From positions 558,001 to 622,000 of the forward strand of contig JADJGQ010000002.1 in assembly GCA_016708025.1 (NCBI GenBank): a DNA stretch of 64,000 bases. Direction: 5' to 3'. The notes below the pieces were generated by a model. That model was not told the origin of the DNA. It ran no database searches and saw only the letters and a list, made by a program, of their open reading frames with translations. Shown in pieces: positions 9,434 through 17,508 of the stretch. How positions within the stretch are numbered: position 1 is the stretch's first letter; the number at the start of each line of letters is the position of its first letter. The position numbers and the translations under genes were made by a program. Source of the stretch: a bacterium. GTDB lineage: Bacteria > Zixibacteria > MSB-5A5 > GN15 > FEB-12.

Positions 9434-9462
9434 AATATAGCGGCGCCGCCCGATTGCTACAA
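9434..9462 (-). promoter_or_regulatory. Leaderless sigma70-type promoter of rqcH
   Basis: On the minus strand TTGTAG (9457-9462), a 17-base spacer and TATATT (9434-9439) are followed by six bases and then the ATG at 9427. The expected transcription start coincides with the A of the ATG, and no Shine-Dalgarno is present. Confidence 0.75.
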
Positions 9463-9469
9463 GTCTCAA

Positions 9470-9498
9470 TTGACCGGACCGTCTGCCCCTCCTATACT
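9470..9498 (+). promoter_or_regulatory. Sigma70-type promoter of the Mop gene
   Basis: TTGACC (9470-9475), a 17-base spacer and TATACT (9493-9498). It is followed by a short leader with AAAGGAGA before the ATG at 9530. It lies back to back with the rqcH promoter. Confidence 0.85.
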
Positions 9499-9529
9499 AA
9501 AGGACTAACCAACGTTTAAAGGAGATACA

Positions 9530-9739
9530 ATGAAATACGGCGCAAGAAATCGGATAGTCGGAAAAGTCACTTCCGTGAAAAGCGGCGATATCATGTCGCT
9601 GGTGAAATTCGACGTGACTAGCCCACACACGATGGCTTCGGTGCTGACAACTGAGTCGGTCGAAGAATTGGGTCTAAAGCCGGGCGATGAAGTGGAACTG
9701 ATCGTCAAAGCGATCCATGTCCTGCCGGTGAAAAAATAG
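9530..9739 (+). CDS. Molbindin-like TOBE domain protein (Mop)
   Basis: The protein has 69 residues, the usual size of single-domain molbindins. The TOBE/Mop pattern is clear: 'ARNRIVGKVTSVKSG', 'VKFDV', 'ESVEELGLKPGDEVELIVKA'. By family knowledge these form hexamers that bind molybdate or tungstate in the cytoplasm as storage or delivery proteins. It is transcribed from its own consensus-like promoter, has a good Shine-Dalgarno, and ends eight bases before the convergent glycosyltransferase stop. A MobA-like gene lies elsewhere in this window (54765), consistent with molybdenum use. Confidence 0.88.
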   Translation: MKYGARNRIVGKVTSVKSGDIMSLVKFDVTSPHTMASVLTTESVEELGLKPGDEVELIVKAIHVLPVKK

Positions 9740-9746
9740 GCATGGC

Positions 9747-11291
9747 TCAATTCTGCTTGCGCTGGTAGTAAGCAAATCCCATCTCGCCGGTCTCCGACTC
9801 TTCGTAGAGCTCGAAACCTTCATACTGGCGTACCGGTATGAGGATCATCTCTGGCGTGTACCATCGACTGAACTCCGGCTCGCGAGCAAGCTCATATTCG
9901 GTGAGGAACCACCCCATGGTGACCGCATAGCCGGCCGCGCCTCCGGCAATGATATAGTCCGGTTTACGGCTCAGGACATATTTCCCATCACCCTTTTCGT
10001 GGCCGGGTACATCCTGCCACCGTGCCACTTTCGGCGGATCTTTCCGTTTGGCGATCGTACGATCATTCAGTCCTAGCATATCAATAAACCGATGGTCAGG
10101 CGCATAATACGGCGTCGAGCCGGCAGTGTTAAGCGCGATAAGACTCCCTTTCGGGAAGGTGGCATTGATATACTCGCCGACTATACGTCCAAGAAAGGCG
10201 GCGCCATCTTCATGCTTGGCCCGTGCGACCAATGCGGGCGGGAAGATCATTTGCAAACAGAGGAGCAGAATGATAATTGGAAGTGCGGCCATCCCCAGAT
10301 TTCTTCGTCGGCTCGAGATAAGGGGGCGAAGGGCGTCTGCAATCAGAAGCGCACTCAGCGGGATGATCGGAACCATGAAACGGAACGCCGGCATATGATC
10401 CCCGCCGACCAAAACGATATAGCCAAGATGCGCCGCCAGGATCATCAGGAACAGCGTATGGCGTGATTGCCAAACTCTCTGCACTTTCAGCCAGATTATC
10501 GCGAGCAAAGTAAGCGGCAAGAGATAAGGGAGTGAGAATGCATAGTCGCGAAGATACTCCAGCCCTCGCCAGATATTGGAAAGCATGACCGTCCCTTTGA
10601 CATATGCTGGATTCGGGAGCCAGTCACCGTAGTAGGAATAACGCCAAAGAAGAAACGAACCAAAGCAGAGGAGAAAGGCGGCAATCGCGAACTGCATCGC
10701 TTTGCGATTGTACACGGCCATCCATGCGAGCGCACAGACGAAGTAGAGTGGGCCATCTGGGCGAGTCATGGACAGCAAAGCAAAGAGTAGTCCGGCGGCG
10801 ACCGCCCCACGCATGCCTACAGTCTCAGTGGACAAAGTCTGCCAGATCGAAAGCAGTAGCAACAGCGCAAACAGTACCGGCTCCAATCCACCGATCGACC
10901 AAATGATCATCGGCAGCGAACTGAGCATTACCAGAACCGCCAGCATGGGAGTGATCTGATCATCTGGATATTGCTGTCGACAGAACCTCCACCCGACACA
11001 TCCGACGGCTATGAGGCTGCCGATACCGAGCCATTTGGTTGCCATCACCGGGTCGATTCCGGCTATCCCGAGCAGGCTGACCAGCATCACCCAGAGAAAA
11101 TTGCTGTACCCTTCCACTCGTTCTCCTGGATTCCAGACCAGACCGTGTCCATGCAGAAAATTCTGCACATAGCGCAAAGAGATGAATGCATCATCGTGGT
11201 AGAACTTCTGGAATGAGACATAGTCGATCAGAGAAAGCAGGAGTGCAATCAGGAGCAGGGTGATCGGGAGAAATTTGGAGAGGTTGGTCAT
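9747..11291 (-). CDS. Multi-pass membrane glycosyltransferase (GT-C type)
   Basis: This 514-residue protein has about ten hydrophobic helices. The N-terminal loop has the GT-C signature of polyprenyl-phosphate-sugar transferases: 'YHDDAFISLRYVQN' and 'NPGERVEGYSNFLW'. The pattern resembles arabinofuranosyltransferase AftB and GT39/GT83-like enzymes. The soluble C-terminal part contains 'FIDMLGLND'. It probably glycosylates a lipid or envelope polymer on the periplasmic side. The frame is open to 11420; the ATG at 11291 is preferred because it immediately precedes the first membrane helix. The sugar and acceptor are unknown. Confidence 0.75.
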   Translation of the reverse strand: MTNLSKFLPITLLLIALLLSLIDYVSFQKFYHDDAFISLRYVQNFLHGHGLVWNPGERVEGYSNFLWVMLVSLLGIAGIDPVMATKWLGIGSLIAVGCVGWRFCRQQYPDDQITPMLAVLVMLSSLPMIIWSIGGLEPVLFALLLLLSIWQTLSTETVGMRGAVAAGLLFALLSMTRPDGPLYFVCALAWMAVYNRKAMQFAIAAFLLCFGSFLLWRYSYYGDWLPNPAYVKGTVMLSNIWRGLEYLRDYAFSLPYLLPLTLLAIIWLKVQRVWQSRHTLFLMILAAHLGYIVLVGGDHMPAFRFMVPIIPLSALLIADALRPLISSRRRNLGMAALPIIILLLCLQMIFPPALVARAKHEDGAAFLGRIVGEYINATFPKGSLIALNTAGSTPYYAPDHRFIDMLGLNDRTIAKRKDPPKVARWQDVPGHEKGDGKYVLSRKPDYIIAGGAAGYAVTMGWFLTEYELAREPEFSRWYTPEMILIPVRQYEGFELYEESETGEMGFAYYQRKQN

Positions 11292-11441
11292 GTCACGTTG
11301 TCTGTTTGCTTTGAAGAGTAAGATAACGCATTGCGGTGCAAGCCGCCAGCCCCTCATTTCCGGATGTGGCCGGGTCCCGCCGGAAAAATACTGCTTGCCA
11401 ACTGGACCCAGCCTTACCACTTTACCGGCAGAACTTAGATC

Positions 11442-11525
11442 CGTTGGGGGTGGCGTAATAACGACCGCCTGAGATCATACCCCCTCGACCTGATCCGGGT
11501 AATACCGGCGTAGGGAAACGGAGAT
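11442..11525 (+). promoter_or_regulatory. TPP riboswitch (THI box)
   Basis: The conserved parts are all present in order: GGGGGTGGC, CTGAGATCATACCCC (pyrimidine-sensing arm) and 'GACCTGATCCGGGTAATACC' followed by GGCGTAGGGAA (pyrophosphate arm). It lies 94 bases upstream of a TonB-dependent receptor gene and so should repress it when thiamine pyrophosphate is plentiful. A GC-rich stem (GCCTG/CAGGC) between it and the gene may be part of the expression platform; no T run is seen, so translational control is as likely as termination. Confidence 0.95.
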
Positions 11526-11618
11526 GCGTGTTAATCACATCCCCCGTGCCTGATTTTCCCAGGCTTACCTATCGATTCAGGACGGAATCTTGCAAACCTA
11601 TTCTGCGAGGTTACTGTC

Positions 11619-14111
11619 ATGAAACGTCTCTTTCACTCGATTCTCAGCCTATGGCTGCTGTGTATCGCTCTGCCGATATCGGCATCCGCCCTGTCCGGCA
11701 AGGTAGTCGACCCGGAGGGGAACCCTTTGGTTGCCGTCTCGATCGTCACCGACCGGTCCGGTGTCGGCACTCAGACCGATAGTTCCGGACAATTCCAACT
11801 CCCCTCTATTGAGGAGGTCACCCGCATTACGTTTTCATCGGTGGGTTATGAAGCAAAGCAGTATGCGATCGACCGGGTACCATCGGTAGTCACGCTGCAG
11901 CCGATCTATTATCGCACTCGTGATATCCTGATCAGTTCCGATCGGGCACGCGAGGGAGTCACGCCGGTTCCGTTTGAGAATCTCTCTCAGGATGAGATCG
12001 CGCGGGACTATACGGTTGGCGAATTTCCGCTCTTGCTCGAGTCGACGCCGAATCTTTATTCGTATGCCGATGCCGGTTCTTCGCTCGGCTACAGCTATAT
12101 GTCGATCCGCGGCTTCAACGACAAGCGGGTTTCCGTCTATATCAATGGAGTCCCGCTGAATGACCCGGAGGATCAGGCGACTTACTTTGTCGATCTCCCC
12201 GATTTTGCCGCCACGGTCTCCGATATCCAGGTGCAGCGTGGGGTTGGCAATTCGCTGTATGGCGATGCCTCGTTCGGTGGCTCGGTCAATATCGCTTCAA
12301 ACTCATTCGCGCGGGAACGTCAGGCCCGCATTACTACCGGCTATGGTGAGTATAGGTCCAACGGTAAGACAGTAGGTGAAGTAACCAAACAGTCAATTGA
12401 GTACGCTTCCGGCCTGATCGATGGCCGCTGGGCATTTGCCGGACGGTTTTCGCGGCAGAACTCAAGCGGGTACCGCCACAATAGCTGGTACGAAGGGTGG
12501 GCGTACTATTTCTCGCTGGCGAGGCTCACGCCGAAATCGACCACTGATCTCCAGATCTACGGCGGCCCCATGCGGATGCATCTCGCATACTATGGTACTC
12601 CGCGAGAAGTGCTGAAGGTAGATCGCCGCACGAATTATCTGTCATACGACAACGAAACTGACAATTTCAATCAGCCGCACTACCAGCTGCACAATGTGTT
12701 TGAAGTCAATGACAAGGTGACGTTGACCAACACGCTCTACTATATTCGCGGCAAAGGGTATTATGAGCAATTAAAGCAGTCGGCAGCGTACAGCGATTAC
12801 AATATTCGATCGGACCAGGTTAACACAGACACTCTGACCGGTGAGCCGTTTGAATCCGGCAATATCGCCCGGCAGATCTGGGTGGCCAAAGATCAATATG
12901 GCTGGAACCCGCGTCTGGATATCGACCATGCAGCCGGACGGCACTCAGTCGGTGGCTCATTCTACTACTTCAGATCGGATCACTGGGGGCAGGTGATTTT
13001 CGCGGAGAACGTAAACTCTACCCTCTCTCCGGGGCATAGATTTTACCAGTATTTCGGCGACAAGTATGTCGGCTCGCTTTATCTGCAGGAGCAATACGCG
13101 CTGACGCCGAAACTGGGAATGCTGGCTACTGCACAACTTCGCTATCAGAAATATCAGTTCGACCAGGTGAAGATGGGAGCATTCAAAGGGTACGATTACG
13201 ATCTGGACTGGCTCTTTTTCTCGCCGCGTCTCGGATTCACCTATACCCTGACACCGGCAGTCAATCTGTTTGCCAATGTGGCGGTATCATCGCGGACACC
13301 TACCGATGCTGAGATCTATGACGCCAATGACCCCAGTATTATGCCATCGCTGGAGATCGAAGATCGGCAGGTGAACGGAAGCGATACGACCTACACTTTC
13401 GGCGACCCGACCGCAGAGTCAGAGCGAGTGGTTAACTACGAACTGGGGGCAAAGTATCGCGACAACAAGAAGATGTTCGGGTTGAATCTCTTCTGGATGG
13501 ACTTCCGTAACGAGATCATCCCGTATGGCGGCATCAACCCAAATACTGGACTGGCGATCACCACCAATGCCGATCGGTCGGTGCATGCCGGTATTGAGCT
13601 GAGCGGTGAACTCAATCTAGATGACCACTTCACACTTGGCGGCAACTGGTCGTTTAATTACAATCGGGTCAAAGAGTATTCGATCACGCTACAACTGGAG
13701 GATGACTCCCCGTTCACGGTTGACCTTGCTGACAAAAAGCTCTCCGGCTTTCCGGAGTATCTCGGGAATCTGATGCTCGACTACAAAACTGGTCTGTTCC
13801 GTGCAACCTGGCGGACACGGTTTGTCGGTCGGCAATGGATGGAGCTGGTCAATCTCGAGAATCTGTCTATCGCACCGTATGCGACATCATCGATCTCTGC
13901 CTCGGCCAACTGGAACAAGTTTGCCGATCTGGGGACTTTGGTCTTTTCGGTCAGGGTTGACAACCTGTTCGACAAGAAATATGAAACCTCCGGGTATGGA
14001 GGCAATTACGCCTACACCGGTGACGGCAGTGTGGTGGTCGACGGCTGGGCAGAATATTATGTCGGCGCCGAACGGAATTTCTACCTCCAACTCGCACTGG
14101 AGCTGTTCTAA
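11619..14111 (+). CDS. TonB-dependent receptor, predicted thiamine uptake
   Basis: The protein has 830 residues. A signal peptide (1 to about 24) is followed by a carboxypeptidase-regulatory-like domain (about 25-90, 'GKVVDPEGNPLVAVSIVTD'). The plug (about 115-225) has 'MSIRGFND', 'VSVYINGVPLND' and 'VQRGVGNSLYGDASFGGSVN'. The 22-strand barrel ends with an aromatic C-terminus (FYLQLALELF). It sits under the TPP riboswitch and six bases before the SSS symporter, so the substrate is probably thiamine, its phosphates or a precursor. GAGG lies about nine bases before the ATG. Structural class is sure; the substrate is inferred. Confidence 0.88.
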   Translation: MKRLFHSILSLWLLCIALPISASALSGKVVDPEGNPLVAVSIVTDRSGVGTQTDSSGQFQLPSIEEVTRITFSSVGYEAKQYAIDRVPSVVTLQPIYYRTRDILISSDRAREGVTPVPFENLSQDEIARDYTVGEFPLLLESTPNLYSYADAGSSLGYSYMSIRGFNDKRVSVYINGVPLNDPEDQATYFVDLPDFAATVSDIQVQRGVGNSLYGDASFGGSVNIASNSFARERQARITTGYGEYRSNGKTVGEVTKQSIEYASGLIDGRWAFAGRFSRQNSSGYRHNSWYEGWAYYFSLARLTPKSTTDLQIYGGPMRMHLAYYGTPREVLKVDRRTNYLSYDNETDNFNQPHYQLHNVFEVNDKVTLTNTLYYIRGKGYYEQLKQSAAYSDYNIRSDQVNTDTLTGEPFESGNIARQIWVAKDQYGWNPRLDIDHAAGRHSVGGSFYYFRSDHWGQVIFAENVNSTLSPGHRFYQYFGDKYVGSLYLQEQYALTPKLGMLATAQLRYQKYQFDQVKMGAFKGYDYDLDWLFFSPRLGFTYTLTPAVNLFANVAVSSRTPTDAEIYDANDPSIMPSLEIEDRQVNGSDTTYTFGDPTAESERVVNYELGAKYRDNKKMFGLNLFWMDFRNEIIPYGGINPNTGLAITTNADRSVHAGIELSGELNLDDHFTLGGNWSFNYNRVKEYSITLQLEDDSPFTVDLADKKLSGFPEYLGNLMLDYKTGLFRATWRTRFVGRQWMELVNLENLSIAPYATSSISASANWNKFADLGTLVFSVRVDNLFDKKYETSGYGGNYAYTGDGSVVVDGWAEYYVGAERNFYLQLALELF

Positions 14112-14117
14112 GGAATT

Positions 14118-15488
14118 ATGCATCCGGTCGACTACGCGATCATCATTGCCTATCTCGCGGTGCAGATGTACCTCGGGGTGAGCCGTCGTATTCGACCGGA
14201 TAGCTCGGCGACAGAACTGATCATAGGCGGGAGAGTGTTGACTCTCCCCGCGTTTGTCGCCAGTCTCGTCTCAACCTATTATGGCGGAATCCTGGGAGTG
14301 GGGGAGTATTCGTACAATTACGGACTCTCCAACTGGCTGGTGCTTGGCGTTCCGTATTATGTTGCGGCGCTGCTCTTCGCACTCTTTCTGGCACGCAAAG
14401 CGCGCGAAACAGAACTGCTGACTATCCCCGATCGTCTGGCGCAGGTCTACGGCAAACCAGCCGCTCTCGCCGGGGCGACCATCGTTTTTCTGATGGCGAT
14501 CCCGGGCGCATATATCGTTATGCTCGGAGTGCTCTTCCAGATGCTCTTTGGCTGGCCTTTCTGGGTCGGCGTGTTGGCTGGGACAGGCTTTTCGACCATC
14601 TACGTATTCGCCGGTGGGTTCAGTGCGCTGATCCGGAACGACCTGATGCAGTTCGGCCTGATGTTTCTTGGGTTTGCCGTGCTGCTGATCTTCCTGATCG
14701 CGACCTACGGTGGCCTTGGCTTTGTCTCTGCCAATGTCCCCGATACACATCTTACCTGGCATGGGGGGCGCTCGATCTGGGCGATCGCGGTCTGGTATTT
14801 CATCGCCCTGACTACTCTGACAGAACCTGCCTTTTTTCAGCGATGTTACGCTGCCAAAACTCCTCAGATCGCCAGACGCGGGATCATTCTCTCTGTCTGC
14901 TGCTGGGCGATCTTTGATTTTATGACGACCTCGTGCGGCCTCTATGCCCGCGCGCTGCTGCCAGAACTTGCCGATCCGCTCGCCGCCTATCCAACTCTGG
15001 CCAATCAGGTCTTGCCGGTTGGGATCTCCGGGCTGTTTGCGGTCGCGATGCTGGTGACTGTCATGTCGACTGTCGACTCCTACTCGTTTATTGCGGCTTC
15101 GACCTTCAGCAACGATCTCCTCCGACGGATACGACCATTCGATGAAGCAAAGATCACCCGGATGACCCGGATCGGTCTTGGCGTCTCTACTCTGTTGGCG
15201 CTGGCGGTGGGGCTTTTCTTCAGGTCAGCGGTAGATATCTGGTATGCGTTTGGATCGATCGGGGCGCCGGCGCTTGTGGTGCCGGTGGTCAGTTCGTTTG
15301 TCGGGAAACGACGGTTCAGCGGGAGGTCGGCGATGCTCTCAATCTTGCTCTCAGGCGCGCTGTCGTTGGTCTGGTACCTCTCTTCGTATTGGCAGGGAGG
15401 GGAATATTGGCTGGGGATAGAGCCGATCCTGCCGGGGCTGGGGCTTTCGCTAATTCTCTATCTGCTTTTGGCCCGTCGACAGCATTAG
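14118..15488 (+). CDS. SSS-family sodium:solute symporter, predicted thiamine/precursor importer
   Basis: This 456-residue protein has about 12-13 membrane helices of the sodium:solute symporter (LeuT-like) fold. It shows 'YYGGILGVGEYSYNYGLSNWL' features, 'VFAGGFSALIRNDLMQF' and 'VMSTVDSYSFIAAST', the SSS sodium-site helix. It is the second gene after the TPP riboswitch and is separated from the receptor by six bases with AAGGA in between. In this context it is likely the inner membrane step for what the receptor brings in. SSS members have been proposed as thiamine-pathway transporters (ThiV) in riboswitch regulons; whether this one is orthologous is not known. Confidence 0.85.
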   Translation: MHPVDYAIIIAYLAVQMYLGVSRRIRPDSSATELIIGGRVLTLPAFVASLVSTYYGGILGVGEYSYNYGLSNWLVLGVPYYVAALLFALFLARKARETELLTIPDRLAQVYGKPAALAGATIVFLMAIPGAYIVMLGVLFQMLFGWPFWVGVLAGTGFSTIYVFAGGFSALIRNDLMQFGLMFLGFAVLLIFLIATYGGLGFVSANVPDTHLTWHGGRSIWAIAVWYFIALTTLTEPAFFQRCYAAKTPQIARRGIILSVCCWAIFDFMTTSCGLYARALLPELADPLAAYPTLANQVLPVGISGLFAVAMLVTVMSTVDSYSFIAASTFSNDLLRRIRPFDEAKITRMTRIGLGVSTLLALAVGLFFRSAVDIWYAFGSIGAPALVVPVVSSFVGKRRFSGRSAMLSILLSGALSLVWYLSSYWQGGEYWLGIEPILPGLGLSLILYLLLARRQH

Positions 15489-15517
15489 TTGCCAGACGCC
15501 ACTCAAAACCATATATT
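15489..15517 (+). promoter_or_regulatory. Sigma70-type promoter of greA, nearly leaderless
   Basis: TTGCCA (15489-15494), a 17-base spacer and TATATT (15512-15517). The greA ATG at 15526 comes eight bases after the -10 box, leaving a leader of at most about two bases, and there is no Shine-Dalgarno. The -35 box begins directly after the symporter stop codon. Confidence 0.75.
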
Positions 15518-15525
15518 GGACCTCT

Positions 15526-16002
15526 ATGAGCGACCATATTTACCTTTCCAAAGATGGCCGGATCAAGATGGAGTCGGAGCTCAAAAAGCTAAAATTTGAG
15601 GACCGTCCCCGGATCATTGCCGAGATCAAGCGGGCTATGGAGCTGGGCGATCTCTCCGAGAACGCCGAGTACCATGCCGCCAAAGAGGCGCAGCGCCATA
15701 TCGAGCGGAAGATCGCCGAGATCGAGGATAAGCTGGCACGGGTCCGGACTGTCGATGTCGACAAGATCCCGAACGACAAGGTTTATCTCTTTTCCCGTGT
15801 GTTGGTCAAGGATTTGCGGGATGGTGAGGAGATCCTCTATACGATCGCCCCGGCGGACGAGGCAGATGTCGACAATGATATTATCTCGATAAAATCACCG
15901 ATCGGCGCATCGTTGCTAGGGAAAGCGATCGGCGATGTAGTCCAGATCCAGGTCCCGGCCGGGATGCTCAAGTATGAGATCCTGAAGATATCGCGCGAAT
16001 AG
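15526..16002 (+). CDS. greA: Transcription elongation factor GreA
   Basis: The protein has 158 residues, the usual GreA length. The N-terminal coiled coil (about 8-75) carries the conserved 'MELGDLSENAEYHAAKEAQ', whose acidic tip enters the RNA polymerase secondary channel. The C-terminal FKBP-like domain ends 'SPIGASLLGKAIGDVVQIQVP'. It rescues backtracked polymerase by stimulating transcript cleavage. It is preceded by its own promoter with almost no leader and ends convergently to a small zinc-ribbon gene 23 bases away. Confidence 0.95.
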   Translation: MSDHIYLSKDGRIKMESELKKLKFEDRPRIIAEIKRAMELGDLSENAEYHAAKEAQRHIERKIAEIEDKLARVRTVDVDKIPNDKVYLFSRVLVKDLRDGEEILYTIAPADEADVDNDIISIKSPIGASLLGKAIGDVVQIQVPAGMLKYEILKISRE

Positions 16003-16025
16003 CCTGTCGGCCGTTTTCCGGCCAG

Positions 16026-16202
16026 CTACTCTTCTTCTTCAAAAAACTCGTTGTTGATCTGTTCTTCTTCGAAATATTCTTCGGCTTCTTCTTCGGGGTC
16101 GATGCCGGAGGCCAGGTTGGCGCATTCCAGCGAGCAGTAATATTCCGCCCCCTGTTTGACTGGTTTTCCGACGATCTTCTCGTTGCACTGATTGCAGAAC
16201 AT
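16026..16202 (-). CDS. Small zinc-ribbon protein with acidic tail
   Basis: This 58-residue gene has the N-terminal pattern CNQC ... CSLEC (C3, C6, C23, C27), a treble-clef or TRASH/MYM-like zinc knuckle. A strongly acidic, aromatic tail follows (EEEAEEYFEEEQINN ... EEEE). The start is well supported: GAGGT lies seven bases before the ATG. Similar small Cys4 knuckles bind a structural zinc or sense metals. The function is unknown; the acidic tail might contact a basic partner. It is convergent with greA, and the coding case rests on the Shine-Dalgarno and the Cys pattern. Confidence 0.75.
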   Translation of the reverse strand: MFCNQCNEKIVGKPVKQGAEYYCSLECANLASGIDPEEEAEEYFEEEQINNEFFEEEE

Positions 16203-16521
16203 GCTTCTTACCTCAATACCCTCTGTTATTGGCCTGGTTGGTACCTTATCCGCCCCGCTCCGCGGGTCAGTCAGCCTCGCGGATTCCTGAGCCGACTATG
16301 AGTACAATCTGCCATGTTGACTGTCAATTGTTTTTTCACGGTCCGTCCCTACGGAACAGTAGTTGACGAACCGGGTCCAAATCCCGTTTACTGCATGGAT
16401 ATCGGCCGGATGGAAAAACTGAACGAATCCCCTCCGGCGGTGTTTGTCATATTCATAGCCAGGCCGCCCGGGTCCGCCCGATGAGGCGATAACAGCAACT
16501 GCTCACAGAAAGTTCTGGACC
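16203..16521. other. Intergenic region upstream of the transsulfuration operon
   Basis: This 319-base stretch separates the divergent zinc-ribbon gene and the cystathionine synthase gene. A -35-like TTGACA on the minus strand (around 16320-16327) lacks a convincing -10. Short GC hairpins occur (CCGTCCCTACGG near 16342). I looked for a SAM or SAH riboswitch or T-box and saw none, and no ORF is convincing. Confidence 0.5.
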
Positions 16522-17508
16522 ATGACTGAACGATTTTATGCCGAGAATATCACCCAGACGATCGGCGACACCCCCCTTGTCCGCCTCCAGCGGATGCCCC
16601 AGGAACGCGGGGTCGAGGCGACCGTGCTGGTCAAACTGGAGTTCCTCAATCCAACCGGCTCGGTCAAAGATCGCATGGCGGTCTATATCCTGGAACAGGC
16701 GATCCGTCGCGGCGACCTGAAACCGGGCGGGACGATCATCGAGGCGACCTCCGGTAATACCGGGGCGGCCGTTGCCATGTTTGCGGCGGTCAATGGATTC
16801 AAGGCAATCCTGACAATCCCGGACAAAATGTCCAACGAAAAGGTCGACACGCTCAAGGCGTTCGGCGCCCAGGTCCATGTCTGCAAAACGGCGGTACCGG
16901 CAGAATCCCCCGAAAGCTACTACGAAACCGCCAAACGACTCCACCGCGAGACCGACAATTCCTACATGATCGGGCAGTATTTCAATCTCGACAATATCGA
17001 GGCGCACTACAAGATCACCGGCCCTGAGCTGTACAAGCAGACCGAGGGGAAATTCGATGTGTTTGTCGGCGGGATCGGCACCGGCGGGACTGTCTCCGGG
17101 ATCGCCAAGTATCTCAAAGAAAAGAACCCGAAAATTCAGGTGGTCGCCGCCGACCCGATCGGCTCGATCTACTACCAGTATCATAAAGACCGGACAATGA
17201 TTGAGCCCCACACCTATCTGGTTGAAGGGATCGGCGAAGATATGCTCTGTCCGACCATCGACTTCTCTGTCATCGACCAGATCTACCAGGTGACGGACAA
17301 AGAGTGTTTTGCGGCGGGACGAGATCTTGCCCGCAAAGAGGGGATCCTGGCAGGTGGATCATCGGGTGCAGCAGTGCATGTCGCTCTAAAGCATGCCGCG
17401 ACCCTGGACAAAGATAAGGTGGTCGTGGTGATCCTCCCCGATTCCGGGTCGAAATATATCAGCAAAATGTACTCCGATGGCTGGATGCGCGAGAAAGGAC
17501 TCCTCTAA
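16522..17508 (+). CDS. Cystathionine beta-synthase-type PLP enzyme (CBS/CysK family)
   Basis: The protein has 328 residues of fold type II PLP enzyme. K49 in 'NPTGSVKDR' forms the Schiff base; 'TSGNTG' (76-81) and 'GGIGTGGTVSG' bind the phosphate. The segments 'EGIGEDMLCPTIDFSVID' and 'YISKMYSDGWM' near the C-terminus are typical of cystathionine beta-synthase rather than plain cysteine synthase, but the CBS regulatory domains are absent. Its stop overlaps the start of the cystathionine lyase gene by one base (TAATG), so the pair most likely runs reverse transsulfuration from homocysteine to cysteine. A cysteine synthase role cannot be excluded. Confidence 0.88.
   Translation: MTERFYAENITQTIGDTPLVRLQRMPQERGVEATVLVKLEFLNPTGSVKDRMAVYILEQAIRRGDLKPGGTIIEATSGNTGAAVAMFAAVNGFKAILTIPDKMSNEKVDTLKAFGAQVHVCKTAVPAESPESYYETAKRLHRETDNSYMIGQYFNLDNIEAHYKITGPELYKQTEGKFDVFVGGIGTGGTVSGIAKYLKEKNPKIQVVAADPIGSIYYQYHKDRTMIEPHTYLVEGIGEDMLCPTIDFSVIDQIYQVTDKECFAAGRDLARKEGILAGGSSGAAVHVALKHAATLDKDKVVVVILPDSGSKYISKMYSDGWMREKGLL

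Noticed and set aside
16203..16521. Possible SAM or SAH riboswitch or T-box before the transsulfuration genes
   Set aside because: I could not find the conserved cores of these elements; only short GC hairpins are present.
16453..17211. 252-codon frame antisense to the cystathionine beta-synthase gene
   Set aside because: Its length is explained by codon bias of the real gene; the sense gene has all catalytic motifs.
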